Shown: positions 49,881-60,249 of the stretch, in pieces
How the letters are laid out: the number at the start of each line of letters is the position of its first letter
How positions within the stretch are numbered: the stretch's first letter is position 1
NCBI RefSeq assembly: GCF_002007485.1
Contig: NZ_CP015820.1
Coordinates: 310,001 to 374,000, forward strand
Origin: Ditibartonella apihabitans
GTDB lineage: Bacteria > Pseudomonadota > Alphaproteobacteria > Rhizobiales > Rhizobiaceae
Reading direction: 5' to 3'
DNA length: 64,000 nucleotides
Made by a program: the position numbers and the translations under genes
The notes under the pieces: model-generated
The model's input: only the letters and a program-made list of their open reading frames with translations
Told to the model about the DNA's origin: nothing
Databases searched by the model: none

Positions 49881-50426
49881 ATGAAGGTATCCACTGTCAA
49901 TGACCTTATCGCCGCCTGTCTTCTCTGGGCTGTTTTTCTTTTTCTAATCGTTTATGGCAGTGACCTTGTTTATGACCATCAGCAACCGGCAAAAATTGTT
50001 TATTCAATCAACGGTGAAGAAGTACCGGTTACCGAAAAGGTAGAGCCGAAACAACAAATATCACTGGTGACAAGGCTTCAGCAGGCCGATATTGAAAATG
50101 GCCGCAAAGTATTCGGCCAATGTGGTTTATGTCATACACCGGCAAAAAATGGCCCTGCACGTGTCGGCCCACCTTTATATGGAATAGTGGGAAGGCCATT
50201 TGCTTCCGTTTCCGAATATACTTATTCGCGCGCCATGCGGGCAGAAAATGGCAAGACATGGGACTTTGCAACGCTTGACGCCTATCTTGCTTCCCCGCGT
50301 AAATATATTCCCGGAACGGCCATGGCTTTCAATGGTGTGAAGGATGAGAAAGACAGAGCCGATCTTATTCTTTATTTGCGTAGTCTTTCCGATGCGCCGG
50401 TTGAATTGCCACATTTAACCCCTTAA
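49881..50426 (+). CDS. Membrane-anchored c-type cytochrome (CycM-like)
   Basis: Probable electron carrier in the periplasm, anchored by an uncleaved N-terminal helix (about 10-30). The 181-residue protein has one heme-binding site, CGLCH (near 76-80), with GPPLYGIVGR following and an axial methionine candidate in YIPGTAMAFNG (near 139-149). This matches the class I cytochromes c2/c552 related to CycM, which in rhizobia feed terminal oxidases. No cytochrome c oxidase is seen in this window; cyoABCD uses quinol. Confidence 0.9.
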   Translation: MKVSTVNDLIAACLLWAVFLFLIVYGSDLVYDHQQPAKIVYSINGEEVPVTEKVEPKQQISLVTRLQQADIENGRKVFGQCGLCHTPAKNGPARVGPPLYGIVGRPFASVSEYTYSRAMRAENGKTWDFATLDAYLASPRKYIPGTAMAFNGVKDEKDRADLILYLRSLSDAPVELPHLTP

Positions 50427-50485
50427 GAATAACAATCAATAAAATCTGTTTTCTATCGGCTATCTTGAAATCGATTGGGGATTTG

Positions 50486-52309
50486 ATGAAACTCGGATTG
50501 GCTTTTTGTCTCTTTTTCGCCCTTAATAGTATAGCTATCGCCGATCCAGAGTGGCGCACAAGCCTGTCTCTCGGTGTTGAACCCAAATATGGCGACAATT
50601 TTACCCATTATGATTATGTCAATGTGAATGCGCCCAAAGGCGGCACTTTTAATGATAGTCGCACCGGCACATTCAACAGTTTCAACCCCTATATTGTTAC
50701 AGGTACACCTGCTGCGGGTTTTTCTTCCCGCGGCGGCGGGGAACAATATGATACACTGATGGCACCTTCGACCGAAGAAACGTCGGTCAACTATCCCCTT
50801 ATTGCCGAGGCTGCACAATATCCGGACGATTTTTCGTGGGTAAAATTCCGCTTGAACAAAAAAGCCCGATGGCATGACGGTCGCCCCATTACTGCCGGGG
50901 ATGTGGTGTGGAGCTTCAATGTTTTGAAAAGCAATTCGCCATTTTTCAACAATTATTATCATTCGGTCAAAAAAGCCGAAAAAACCGGTGAACATGAAGT
51001 CACCTTTCTGTTTGAAGAAAAAGGCAATCGCGAACTCCCTTATGTGATGGGGCAAATGCCGGTTTTACCTCAACATTGGTGGGAAGGAACCGATGCAACA
51101 GGTAAAAAACGGGATATTACTGCGCCAACTCTCGAAATACCTTTGGGGTCAGGGCCTTACGAGGTTGAAAGTTTTATAGCCGGAAAATCGATTACCTGGA
51201 AAAGGGTTGAAAATTATTGGGCAGCCGATCTTCCTGTCAATCGTGGGCGGTTCAATTTCGATAAAGAGCATTATAGCTATTTTCTTGATCCGAACGCTGC
51301 ATGGGAAGCTTTCAAAAAAGGTAATCTCGTCGACTGGAATTTGGAAAACCGTATCCAGCGCTGGAACCAGAGCTATGATTTTCCAGCGGTCAAAAACGGG
51401 CAAGTTATCCGGCGCAGTTTCGCCTTTCATGGCTCGGGACGTATGCAAGGATTTTTTATCAATACCCGCCGTCCGCAATTTGCCGACCGGCGCGTGCGTC
51501 AGGCACTCAACCTCGCTTTTGACTTCGAGTCTCTCAATAAATCGTTGTTTTTTAATGATTATCATCGCATCTCGAGCTATTTTGACGGGCTTGATCTGGC
51601 GGCAAAAGGTTTGCCGCAGGGAAAGGAACTTGAAATTCTTGAAACGGTTAAAGATGAAGTGCCGGCCGAAGTCTTTACCACACCCTTTTCCAACCCCGTT
51701 TATGACAAGCCCGATTCATCAAGGCGCTATCTGACAGAAGCCATGCGTTTGTTGAATGAAGCCGGTTGGCATTTGGAGCAGAACCGGCTTGTCAATAAAA
51801 AGGGTGAAGTTTTTACATTGGAAGTGATGCTGAGTGATATGGCATTCGAGCGTGCGACAGCACCTTTTATAGCCAATCTTCAACGTTTGGGAATCGATGC
51901 ATCCATGCGTGTGGTTGATGCTTCACAATATCAAAATCGTGAAGCAAATTTCGATTTCGATCTTGTCATCAAGGTCATCGGCCAAAGCGATTCACCCGGC
52001 AATGAACAATTGGAATATTGGGGCTCGAAAGCCGCTGATCGGCCGGGTAGCTATAATGTTGCGGGTATTAAAAATCCGGCTGTCGACAAACTTATCGAAC
52101 GTGTCATCTATGCAAAAGATCGTGAGGAACTCGTTGCTGCAACCCGTGCTCTCGACCGTGTTTTGTTGTGGAATTATTATGTTATTCCCCAATGGTATGC
52201 CGAACATCTCAATATTGCCTATTGGGACAAATTCGGCATTCCCGAACCGCAACCGGAAGCAAGCGGCGTTGATATTCCCTCATGGTGGGTAAAGAACGAC
52301 AAAAACTAG
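50486..52309 (+). CDS. yejA: Peptide ABC transporter substrate-binding protein YejA
   Basis: Periplasmic binding protein of the YejABEF importer, which takes up oligopeptides including microcin C-type peptides. From the ATG at 50486 the product has 607 residues with a signal peptide (MKLGLAFCLFFALNSIAIA). It is an SBP_bac_5-type domain throughout, with VNVNAPKGGTFNDSRTGTFNS and RRSFAFHGSGRMQGFFINTRR segments typical of YejA. An alternative ATG at 50465 adds seven residues. First gene of yejABEF. Confidence 0.93.
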   Translation: MKLGLAFCLFFALNSIAIADPEWRTSLSLGVEPKYGDNFTHYDYVNVNAPKGGTFNDSRTGTFNSFNPYIVTGTPAAGFSSRGGGEQYDTLMAPSTEETSVNYPLIAEAAQYPDDFSWVKFRLNKKARWHDGRPITAGDVVWSFNVLKSNSPFFNNYYHSVKKAEKTGEHEVTFLFEEKGNRELPYVMGQMPVLPQHWWEGTDATGKKRDITAPTLEIPLGSGPYEVESFIAGKSITWKRVENYWAADLPVNRGRFNFDKEHYSYFLDPNAAWEAFKKGNLVDWNLENRIQRWNQSYDFPAVKNGQVIRRSFAFHGSGRMQGFFINTRRPQFADRRVRQALNLAFDFESLNKSLFFNDYHRISSYFDGLDLAAKGLPQGKELEILETVKDEVPAEVFTTPFSNPVYDKPDSSRRYLTEAMRLLNEAGWHLEQNRLVNKKGEVFTLEVMLSDMAFERATAPFIANLQRLGIDASMRVVDASQYQNREANFDFDLVIKVIGQSDSPGNEQLEYWGSKAADRPGSYNVAGIKNPAVDKLIERVIYAKDREELVAATRALDRVLLWNYYVIPQWYAEHLNIAYWDKFGIPEPQPEASGVDIPSWWVKNDKN

Positions 52310-52477
52310 AACTGCGGTGGGCTAGAATTGCCAAGAACCGGAATTGCTGAAAAATCAGCCGTTTGTCATTTGTTTACCATAAATGTTCCAGAATAGGGGT
52401 TCAATTGAACGCACCGGTTTGATTCGCATGTTGCGAGCCTAACAAAACTCATACCGGAAAGAGGATGAAAGAGAGAT

Positions 52478-53584
52478 ATGGCGGCCTATATAGCGCGGCG
52501 TTTGCTGCTGATTATACCGACATTGATCGGCATTTTGACAGTGACATTTGTCATTGTGCAATTTACTCCCGGTGGCCCTATCGAGAATATTATTGCGCAA
52601 TTGCAAGGCACCGGTGGCGATGCCATGGGGCGGGTTGCCGGCGGTGGTGGTGACCTCGGGCTTTCATCAGAGGTAACGTTACAGGGTAGCGACGCGAGTG
52701 CAAAATATCGTGGTGCACGCGGCCTTGATCCGGAATTTATTGCAAAACTCGAAAAACAGTTCGGTTTTGATAAACCTCCGCTTGAACGTTATTTTACGAT
52801 GTTGTGGAATTATATCCGTTTCGATTTCGGGGATTCCTATACGCAAGGCCGTTCTGTTGTGGATCTTATTAAAGGTGCCTTGCCGGTTTCGATTTCTTTA
52901 GGGCTGTGGCAATTGTTGATTTCTTATGCGATTTCCATTCCTCTCGGTATCCGCAAGGCCGTCAAGGATGGCTCCACATTCGATATATGGACAAGTGCCG
53001 TTATCATTATCGGCTATGCAATACCGAGTTTCCTGTTCGGTATTCTGTTAATGGTCCTTTTTGCCGGAGGGTCATTCTTCGACTGGTTTCCATTGAGCCA
53101 TTTGACATCGGAAAATTTTGATGAATTGTCGCTTGGCGGCAAAATTTTGGATTATTTCCACCATCTTGCTTTGCCACTCACAGCAATGGTTATTTCGGCT
53201 TTCGCCACCACAACATTGCTGACCAAAAACTGTTTTCTGGAAGAAATCAGAAAGCAATATGTGGTGACGGCACGGGCAAAAGGTTTAAGCGAACACGCTG
53301 TTCTTTACGGGCATGTTTTCCGCAACGCCATGCTTGTTGTTATTGCAAGTTTTCCGGCAGCATTCATCGCTTCATTTTTCACCGGTTCACTGCTTATCGA
53401 AATGCTATATTCGTTAAACGGAATGGGGCTTTTAAGCTATACATCCATTGTCAATCGTGATTATCCGGTTGTGTTCGGCTCGCTCTATATTTTCTCGTTG
53501 ATCGGTCTTGTTGTGAGCCTTATTTCCGACCTCACATACATGCTTGTCGATCCGCGTATCGATTTCGAGAAGAGGGACGTTTGA
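52478..53584 (+). CDS. yejB: Peptide ABC transporter permease YejB
   Basis: Inner-membrane permease of the YejABEF importer. The 368-residue protein has the ABC-type helices and EAA-like loop [26 protein letters not shown] in length and position (near 262-287). A longer soluble loop (about 38-75) follows the first helix, as usual in YejB. The gene follows yejA after a 168-bp gap and its stop overlaps yejE. Confidence 0.95.
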   Translation: MAAYIARRLLLIIPTLIGILTVTFVIVQFTPGGPIENIIAQLQGTGGDAMGRVAGGGGDLGLSSEVTLQGSDASAKYRGARGLDPEFIAKLEKQFGFDKPPLERYFTMLWNYIRFDFGDSYTQGRSVVDLIKGALPVSISLGLWQLLISYAISIPLGIRKAVKDGSTFDIWTSAVIIIGYAIPSFLFGILLMVLFAGGSFFDWFPLSHLTSENFDELSLGGKILDYFHHLALPLTAMVISAFATTTLLTKNCFLEEIRKQYVVTARAKGLSEHAVLYGHVFRNAMLVVIASFPAAFIASFFTGSLLIEMLYSLNGMGLLSYTSIVNRDYPVVFGSLYIFSLIGLVVSLISDLTYMLVDPRIDFEKRDV

Positions 53585-54744
53585 TGAGCGAGCAAACTTC
53601 CGGACAGACAATCGGCGTGGCAAAGCCAGTAAAACCCCGCCGCAACAAAAGACCGTTTTTGTCGCCGCTTAATGAACGGCGCTGGAGAAACTTCAAGAAA
53701 AACCGTCGCGGCTGGTGGTCGTTGTGGATTTTCCTTATTCTTTGTCTGTTTTCTTTTGGTGCCAATTTCATTGCAAATGACCGGCCGATTATCGCATCCT
53801 ATAAGGGCGAGCTGCTTTTTCCGGTGCTTTTCGACTATCCCGATTCCAAGTTTGGCGGTGTTCTTGCAACGGTCGATTTCCGGGAAGATTATATCAAGAA
53901 AGAAATCAACGAACATGGCTGGGCGATATGGCCGCCGGTGCATTATTCCTATGATACAACAGTCGGCAACAAGCCTGTTGCGCTGGCTCCTCCATTCTGG
54001 CTTCAAAGTAAAGACGAGCGCTGCAAGAATTATGCTCTCGGTGCAAAGGATCCCGAATGCACAATCGGAAACTGGAACTGGCTTGGTACAGATGACCAGA
54101 CACGTGATGTTTTTGCGCGTGTGCTTTACGGTTTTCGTGTTTCCATATTGTTTACGGTTATCTTGACGGCTGTTTCTTCGATTATCGGTATTGCTGCCGG
54201 TGCGGTGCAGGGATATTTCGGCGGTTGGGTCGATCTCATTTTCCAGCGTTTTATCGAAATCTGGTCTTCGGTTCCCGCGCTTTATCTCATCATCATTATG
54301 GCGGCGGTTCTTGCCCAAGGCTTCTGGGTTCTGTTGGGAATTATGTTGCTGTTCCAGTGGGTGGCGCTGGTGGGCGTGGTGCGTGCAGAATTTTTGCGGG
54401 CAAGAAATTTTGAATATGTCAATGCAGCAAGGGCGCTGGGTGTGCCGAATATCACGATCATGATACGCCATCTTCTTCCCAATGCCATGGTTGCAGCACT
54501 CACCTATTTGCCGTTTTTATTGACAGCCGGTATCTCGACTTTGACTGCGCTTGACTATCTCGGTTTCGGCTTGCCTCCGGGGTCGGCCTCGCTTGGAGAA
54601 CTCATGCGGCAGGCAGCAACCAATCTCAATGCTCCGTGGATTGGCATTACCGGCTTTGTTGCTATTGCGGTCATGTTGTCGCTTCTGGCTTTTATCGGTG
54701 AAGCCGCCCGTGATGCTTTCGATCCGAGGAAGACGTTCCAATGA
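53584..54744 (+). CDS. yejE: Peptide ABC transporter permease YejE
   Basis: Second permease of the importer, 386 residues from the ATG at 53584, which shares a base with the yejB stop (TGATG). An N-terminal cytosolic segment, one helix (about 42-62), a large periplasmic loop up to about 175 containing the GNWNWLGTDDQTRDVFARVLYG motif, then the transmembrane core with EYVNAARALGVPNITIMIRH. Confidence 0.95.
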   Translation: MSEQTSGQTIGVAKPVKPRRNKRPFLSPLNERRWRNFKKNRRGWWSLWIFLILCLFSFGANFIANDRPIIASYKGELLFPVLFDYPDSKFGGVLATVDFREDYIKKEINEHGWAIWPPVHYSYDTTVGNKPVALAPPFWLQSKDERCKNYALGAKDPECTIGNWNWLGTDDQTRDVFARVLYGFRVSILFTVILTAVSSIIGIAAGAVQGYFGGWVDLIFQRFIEIWSSVPALYLIIIMAAVLAQGFWVLLGIMLLFQWVALVGVVRAEFLRARNFEYVNAARALGVPNITIMIRHLLPNAMVAALTYLPFLLTAGISTLTALDYLGFGLPPGSASLGELMRQAATNLNAPWIGITGFVAIAVMLSLLAFIGEAARDAFDPRKTFQ

Positions 54745-56366
54745 CAGCTTTGCTCAGTGTTCGCGATCTTTCAGTGATGTTTCGTCAGGATGGCAAGGAA
54801 ACACTTGCCGTCGATCACATCTCGTTTGACATCAATTCCGGTGAAACACTCGCGCTTGTCGGCGAATCGGGTTCGGGAAAGTCTGTAACCGCGCTTTCTA
54901 TTCTGAAGCTTTTATCCTATCCGATGGCGAGCCACCCTTCAGGCGAAATCTTTTTTGACAATAAGGATTTGATGAAGCTTGATGAAAAATCTTTGCAGAA
55001 AGTTCGTGGCAAAGACATTGCAATGATTTTTCAGGAACCGATGACTTCGCTCAATCCCCTTCACACGGTCGAGCGGCAGGTCGGCGAGGTGATGAAAGTT
55101 CATGAGGGCATGTCGGATAAAGACGCTCGCCAACGCACGATCGAGCTTCTCACTCAAGTGGGAATCCGCGAGCCGGAAAAACGCTTGTCGTCATTTCCCC
55201 ATCAATTATCGGGCGGTCAGCGGCAACGCGTTATGATTGCAATGGCGCTTGCCAATAATCCGAAACTTCTTATTGCCGACGAGCCGACAACAGCACTTGA
55301 TGTAACAGTGCAGGCGCAAATTCTCGAACTTCTTGAAAAGCTCAAGCAAGAGCGTTCTATGTCGATGCTCTTTATTACCCATAATCTCGGTATTGTGAGG
55401 AAATTTGCCGACCGCGTTTGTGTGATGACCGGGGGCAAAATTGTCGAGACAGGAAAAACCGCCGATATTTTTAATCGCCCGCAACATGACTATACCAAAA
55501 AACTGCTTGCCGCAGAGCCGAAAGGAAATCCGCCGAAAGCCGATAAAAACGCTCCTGTTGTGATGGAAGGGGAAAAGGTCAGGGTCTGGTTTCCTGTTAA
55601 AAAAGGTTTTTTCCGCCGCACGGTCGATTATATCAAGGCGGTTAATGATATTGACGTGACCATACGTGAAGGACAGACATTGGGCGTTGTTGGCGAATCC
55701 GGTTCGGGAAAAACCACGCTGGGTCTGGCACTCACGCGTATGATCTCTTCACAAGGCCATATTCGTTTTAACGGGAAAAATATTGAACATTTTTCCTTCA
55801 AACAGATGCGACCTTTGCGCCGTCATATCCAGATTGTTTTTCAGGATCCGTTCGGCTCGTTGTCGCCAAGAATGTCAGTCGGTGAAATTATCGCCGAAGG
55901 ACTCCTCATTCACGAGAAAAATCTGAATTACGAAGAACGCGATGAGCGAGTTGTCCGTGCTTTAGAAGAAGTCGATCTTGATCCCGAGACGCGCAATCGC
56001 TATCCGCACGAGTTTTCCGGTGGTCAACGCCAGCGTATTGCAATTGCCCGCGCCATGGTTCTCAATCCACGTTTTGTGATGCTCGATGAACCGACATCGG
56101 CACTTGATATGAGCGTTCAGGCACAAGTGGTCGATTTGTTGCGCACTCTTCAACAAAAACACAATCTTGCCTATCTCTTCATCAGCCATGATCTGAAAGT
56201 CGTCAAAGCATTGGCCAATGATCTTATTGTCATGAGAAATGGTCGAATGGTCGAACATGGACCGGCAGAAGAAGTGTTTTCATCACCCAAAACCGAATAT
56301 ACCAGAGCTTTGATGAATGCCGCTTTCGATTTGAGTGTCGATAAGAATGACATTGATGAAGCTTGA
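54741..56366 (+). CDS. yejF: Peptide ABC transporter ATP-binding protein YejF
   Basis: Cytosolic ATPase of the importer, with two fused ABC domains in 541 residues. First domain: Walker A GESGSGKSVTALS (near 40), signature LSGGQRQRV, Walker B LLIADEPTTALD. Second domain: Walker A GESGSGKTTLGLAL (near 318), signature FSGGQRQRI, Walker B VMLDEPTSALD. Both sites are intact. The ATG overlaps the yejE stop. Confidence 0.96.
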   Translation: MTALLSVRDLSVMFRQDGKETLAVDHISFDINSGETLALVGESGSGKSVTALSILKLLSYPMASHPSGEIFFDNKDLMKLDEKSLQKVRGKDIAMIFQEPMTSLNPLHTVERQVGEVMKVHEGMSDKDARQRTIELLTQVGIREPEKRLSSFPHQLSGGQRQRVMIAMALANNPKLLIADEPTTALDVTVQAQILELLEKLKQERSMSMLFITHNLGIVRKFADRVCVMTGGKIVETGKTADIFNRPQHDYTKKLLAAEPKGNPPKADKNAPVVMEGEKVRVWFPVKKGFFRRTVDYIKAVNDIDVTIREGQTLGVVGESGSGKTTLGLALTRMISSQGHIRFNGKNIEHFSFKQMRPLRRHIQIVFQDPFGSLSPRMSVGEIIAEGLLIHEKNLNYEERDERVVRALEEVDLDPETRNRYPHEFSGGQRQRIAIARAMVLNPRFVMLDEPTSALDMSVQAQVVDLLRTLQQKHNLAYLFISHDLKVVKALANDLIVMRNGRMVEHGPAEEVFSSPKTEYTRALMNAAFDLSVDKNDIDEA

Positions 56367-56421
56367 TATTTATCAAGCGTGAATGTGGACAAGCAAAGCG
56401 AAAATTCTATGTCTGCTTAAC

Positions 56422-56444
56422 AAAACCGATCGGCCGGTTTTTTT
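56422..56444 (+). terminator. Terminator after yejABEF
   Basis: AAAACCG (56422-56428) pairs with CGGTTTT (56435-56441), six-base loop, and the T run extends to 56444. It lies about 55 bases after the yejF stop. Confidence 0.75.
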
Positions 56445-56851
56445 AGTGGCCAAGTTTTTTGGTTAACCAGTTTTAGATCGTCCAGCTTTTTGATTGGAAA
56501 AGTTATCTGATTGGTCGAATTTCTGCCTGAAAGAATTTTGAATTTTTCTTGTGTTTTCTTTGAAGTGAAATAAAAATCGGAGCAATAAAACATCAGCAGA
56601 AACATCAAGGCGAAAGTGCATCACATGGCTAAAATAGCCCCGTGAAATAACAATTCTCAAAATTACTTTTTTGTTCAACAATGCGCATAAGAGAGGATTT
56701 TTCGGGTTTCAAAACCGGCAATTGTCGGAAGTGTTTTGCCGAAGTTATGAAAGAGCGATAGAGCCTTTCAACGAAATAAAGCCTGAAGTCTTGAAAAGTT
56801 TTTAATCCGCTCAATGTCTTTTAGCTGTGAGACTTTCAGGAGAAAGACATT
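56445..56851. other. Gap between yejF terminator and small ORF
   Basis: About 400 AT-rich bases with no supported gene on either strand; short minus-strand frames read as low-complexity sequence. It may hold the promoter of the small ORF at 56852. Confidence 0.4.
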
Positions 56852-57085
56852 ATGATAAAAGCACATAAAAATGGGCATAAGTCACCCGAACATAAAAACA
56901 GGCCAGAAAATAGACATGAGCGCCGTCACGAGACTATGCCAGATGGTACTGCCTATAAAACCAATGAAACGCTTCTCGATGCGGGTAATCTTGAAGATTA
57001 TAATGGCCCATTATCGGATTCCGACAGCCCATTATTGGAAAAGAACATTGCTTCCGATAATTTATCGACCGACAAACAGAAATAG
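56852..57085 (+). CDS. Small hydrophilic hypothetical protein
   Basis: A 77-codon frame with a strong ribosome site (AGGAG, eight bases before the ATG at 56852) and no overlap with other genes. The first third is rich in Lys, His, Arg and Asn (HKNGHKSPEHKN, ERRHE), the rest is acidic and serine-rich (LSDSDSPLLEK). There is no signal peptide, helix or known domain, and it is probably disordered. I do not recognise it. The ribosome site is the main support. Confidence 0.4.
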   Translation: MIKAHKNGHKSPEHKNRPENRHERRHETMPDGTAYKTNETLLDAGNLEDYNGPLSDSDSPLLEKNIASDNLSTDKQK

Positions 57086-57245
57086 TCCTTTTAGAATAAC
57101 TGGTCCCGACATTCAAAATAGCCCGACTTTACTAGAAAGACAGGGCTAGAATGACAGAGTTGGAAAGACGCGGCTAAAAATAGTGCTTCAAGAGGCGTTG
57201 TTTTAAAAAAACAAGGCATTGTTTTAAACAAGACAAACAGCGTTT

Positions 57246-58013
57246 TTATTTTTGTGTCGAGGCTCTTTTTTTATAGCGGATTGTTTCGAAACGGGCTGAT
57301 AACCCGTCATAAAGGAGCAGTCTCCCGACAAGCGGTTCACCGCAACCGGTAATGATTTTTATAGCTTCCATGGCTTCTAACGAACCGATAACACCGGGAA
57401 GAGCACCGATGACGCCGGCTTCTGCACATGTCGGTACAACACCTTTGGGCGGCGGGGTCGGAAAGAGATCGCGATAGGAGGGGTGTTCACCGCCAAGATA
57501 AGGCATGAGGACCGTTAAAGAGCCGTCAAAACGCCCGATTGCACCGCTGACGAGCGGTTTTTTCAAATTTTCGCAACTATCGGCGAGAAGATAACGGGTG
57601 GTAAAATTATCCGAACCATCAATGACAAGATCGTATTTGCCGATAATTTCAGCAGCATTTTCTTCCGTTAGTCTTAAAGGGTAAAGGTCGAGTTTCACGT
57701 ACGGGTTGATCGCTTCGAGCGTTTCGGCAGCACTTTCAGTCTTTTTTTCTCCGATTGCCGAAGTTTTGTGGATAACCTGCCGTTGCAGGTTTGAAAGCGA
57801 AACCACATCATCGTCGATAATGCCGAGAGTGCCGACACCTGCGGCCGCAAGATAGGTTAAGACCGGCGCTCCAAGCCCGCCTGCACCGACAACCAGCACT
57901 TTCGCAGCTTTAAGTTTCTGTTGACCGGCACCACCGATTTCCGGCAAAAGAATGTGGCGTGCATAGCGCTCTATTTCTTCCTTGTTTAATTTTTCGTCTG
58001 GTGCTTGCGTCAT
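57246..58013 (-). CDS. moeB: MoeB/ThiF-family adenylyltransferase lacking zinc cysteines
   Basis: E1-like enzyme that adenylates the C-terminus of a sulfur carrier protein for molybdopterin or thiamine synthesis. The 255-residue protein has the ATP site VVGAGGLGAPVLTYLAAAG (near 41-59), NLQRQVIH, GSDNFTTRYLL and the catalytic-cysteine region PTCAEAGVIGALPG. The CxxC of homologues (CYRCLFP type) is replaced by HPSYRDLFP and the second CxxC near the C-terminus is missing. It stands alone, so the partner pathway cannot be fixed. Confidence 0.88.
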   Translation of the reverse strand: MTQAPDEKLNKEEIERYARHILLPEIGGAGQQKLKAAKVLVVGAGGLGAPVLTYLAAAGVGTLGIIDDDVVSLSNLQRQVIHKTSAIGEKKTESAAETLEAINPYVKLDLYPLRLTEENAAEIIGKYDLVIDGSDNFTTRYLLADSCENLKKPLVSGAIGRFDGSLTVLMPYLGGEHPSYRDLFPTPPPKGVVPTCAEAGVIGALPGVIGSLEAMEAIKIITGCGEPLVGRLLLYDGLSARFETIRYKKRASTQK

Positions 58014-58111
58014 GCCTTAACCCTTGTCATATTTCATTCCTATCTAGTGACTCATGGTACGATTGACTAGCCTGCTTTGATTACCCGCTTTGATTATATG
58101 AGGCAAATCTT

Positions 58112-59050
58112 ATGAAAATAGCTATCCAGATGGATCATATCTCGACCATCCATATCAAGGGAGATACAACATTTGCTCTGGCATTGGAGGCGCAAAGGCG
58201 GGGACACGAACTGTTCCATTATACACCCGACCGGCTTTCGATGCTCAATGGCGAAGTGACCGCTCGTATCGAAGCGTTGAAAGTGCGCGACGAGGAAAAC
58301 AATTATTACGAATTGGGTGAGGCTAAGCGCACACCACTTCAAGAAATGGATGTCGTGCTGCTCAGGCAGGATCCGCCATTCGATATGAATTATATTACGA
58401 CCACGCATATTCTTGAACGGATAATGGATAAGACTTTGGTCGTGAATGATCCGAATTGGGTACGCAATAGTCCTGAAAAACTCTTTGTTACCGAATTTCC
58501 TGACCTAATGCCGGAAACGCTCATCACCCGTGACGCCGAAGAGGTCAATGCTTTTCGCTCCGAATTTGGTGATATTATTATCAAACCACTTTATGGAAAT
58601 GGCGGAGCAGGGGTTTTCCTGTTGAAAAAGGACGACAAGAATCTCGGCTCGCTCCTTGAAATGTTCAACGAGCTTTATCCGGAAGCTTTTGTCGTGCAAC
58701 GTTATTTGAAAGATGTGAGTGCCGGCGACAAGCGCATTATATTGATTGACGGAGAGGCCGTGGGAGCCATCAACCGCGTTGCAGCCTCGACCGATGCCCG
58801 TTCGAATATGCATATTGGTGGACGGGCAGAGAAAACCGAGCTTACTCGCCGTGACCTTGAAATTTGTGAACGGATTGGACCTTCCTTGAAAAAACGCGGT
58901 CTTCTCCTCGTCGGAATAGATGTCATCGGCAATTACATGACCGAAATTAACGTCACTTCGCCAACCGGTATCCGCGAACTGAAACGTTTCGGTGGTGCCG
59001 ATGCTGCCAAAATCTTCTGGGATCATGTGGAAAACAAATTAAAAGGTTGA
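58112..59050 (+). CDS. gshB: Glutathione synthetase
   Basis: ATP-grasp ligase that adds glycine to gamma-glutamylcysteine. The 312-residue protein has the N-terminal domain ([21 protein letters not shown]), then the glycine-rich ATP loop [14 protein letters not shown] (near 156-169) and the C-terminal ATP-grasp with [19 protein letters not shown] (near 269-287). Length is normal. Divergent from moeB. Confidence 0.96.
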   Translation: MKIAIQMDHISTIHIKGDTTFALALEAQRRGHELFHYTPDRLSMLNGEVTARIEALKVRDEENNYYELGEAKRTPLQEMDVVLLRQDPPFDMNYITTTHILERIMDKTLVVNDPNWVRNSPEKLFVTEFPDLMPETLITRDAEEVNAFRSEFGDIIIKPLYGNGGAGVFLLKKDDKNLGSLLEMFNELYPEAFVVQRYLKDVSAGDKRIILIDGEAVGAINRVAASTDARSNMHIGGRAEKTELTRRDLEICERIGPSLKKRGLLLVGIDVIGNYMTEINVTSPTGIRELKRFGGADAAKIFWDHVENKLKG

Positions 59051-59191
59051 AAAAGCCAATATAAAGATAGTCAAAAATGGCTTTAGACTGTATGAGGTTT
59101 TTAACAGACACTGCAACAAGCATTATGAGAGAAATAACAATCCATTGTTAGCCTTGTTAAAAAAAGCTGCCGGTTGTCCAGGAGTGCATGG

Positions 59192-60241
59192 ATGAACAGA
59201 TTGCTTGCAACGGTTGTGGGGGTGGTATTGGTCACAACCAGTTTGTCGGGAACTGCCTTGGCTCGCGATTATATCCAAGTGTCCGGCTCATCGACAGTTT
59301 TACCCTATGCAAAAATAGTTGCAGAAACATTCGGAGAAATTTTTACCAATTATCGTACACCTGTTATCGAATCGGGTGGTTCGGGGGCCGGAATCAAAGA
59401 ATTTTGCCGCGGCATCAGTGACAATACCATTGATATTGCCAATGCTTCCCGACCGATGAAAAATACCGAATTGAAAGCCTGTTTTGATGCCGGTGTCACC
59501 GAAGTCGAAGAAGTCCGCATCGGCTATGACGGGATTGTATTTGCAAGCGATATTCACGGTCCTAACATCGATTTGACACCTGTCGATGTTTATAAGGCAT
59601 TGGCAGCAAAAATCGTTGTTGAGGGGAAACTTGTTGCTAACACTTTTAAAAAATGGAACGAGATTGACCCGAAATTACCCGATTGGGAGATCAACGCGTA
59701 TATCCCCGGCGAAAAACATGGCACAAGAGAAGTCTTCGAGGAAAAATTGATGGCTGAAGGCTGCAAAAAAAGTGGTGCAGCCGAAAGCATGAAAACTCTT
59801 TCGATGGATGACACGGCAGTCACTGCCGCTTGTATAAGTATTCGCAAGGATGGCAGGGCTATTGATATTGATGGTGACTATTCGGAAACCCTTGCACGTG
59901 TCATGTCGAATAAAACAGGGATAGGCGTTTTCGGACTGGCATTTTATGAAAATAATGCCGACAAGCTGAAAGTTGCTACCGTTAATGGTGTTACTCCCAA
60001 TGTTGACACGATTTCGAGCGGAAAGTATCTCGTTTCCCGTCCGCTGTTTTTTTATGTCAAGAAAGCCCATTTGGGAGTCATTCCGGGCATGAGAGACTAT
60101 ATCGAATTTTTCTTGTCTGACCAGATGATCGGACCGGATGGTCCACTTGCAGATTATGGCCTCATTCCCGCTCCTGATAGCGAACGGGAAGCGCAAAGGG
60201 CTGCATTCGAGAGTGGAACTGTCATGTCAATTGACAAATGA
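59192..60241 (+). CDS. pstS: Phosphate ABC transporter substrate-binding protein PstS
   Basis: Periplasmic high-affinity phosphate-binding protein. From the ATG at 59192 (AGGAG eight bases upstream) it has 349 residues with a signal peptide ending near ALA-RDYIQV. Phosphate-site motifs are VSGSSTVLPYAK (near 30-41) and ESGGSGAGIKEF (near 61-72). First gene of pstSCAB-phoU. No convincing Pho box is seen in the 140-bp upstream gap, though PhoB control is expected. Confidence 0.94.
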   Translation: MNRLLATVVGVVLVTTSLSGTALARDYIQVSGSSTVLPYAKIVAETFGEIFTNYRTPVIESGGSGAGIKEFCRGISDNTIDIANASRPMKNTELKACFDAGVTEVEEVRIGYDGIVFASDIHGPNIDLTPVDVYKALAAKIVVEGKLVANTFKKWNEIDPKLPDWEINAYIPGEKHGTREVFEEKLMAEGCKKSGAAESMKTLSMDDTAVTAACISIRKDGRAIDIDGDYSETLARVMSNKTGIGVFGLAFYENNADKLKVATVNGVTPNVDTISSGKYLVSRPLFFYVKKAHLGVIPGMRDYIEFFLSDQMIGPDGPLADYGLIPAPDSEREAQRAAFESGTVMSIDK

Positions 60242-60249
60242 AGTGAGCA

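Noticed and set aside
53485..54471. 328-codon minus-strand frame inside yejE
   Set aside because: Antisense shadow of a real permease; composition is His/Arg/Asn-rich without motifs.
59051..59191. Pho box before pstS
   Set aside because: CTGT-like words occur but no paired 11-bp spaced CTGTCAT repeats that I would call a site.
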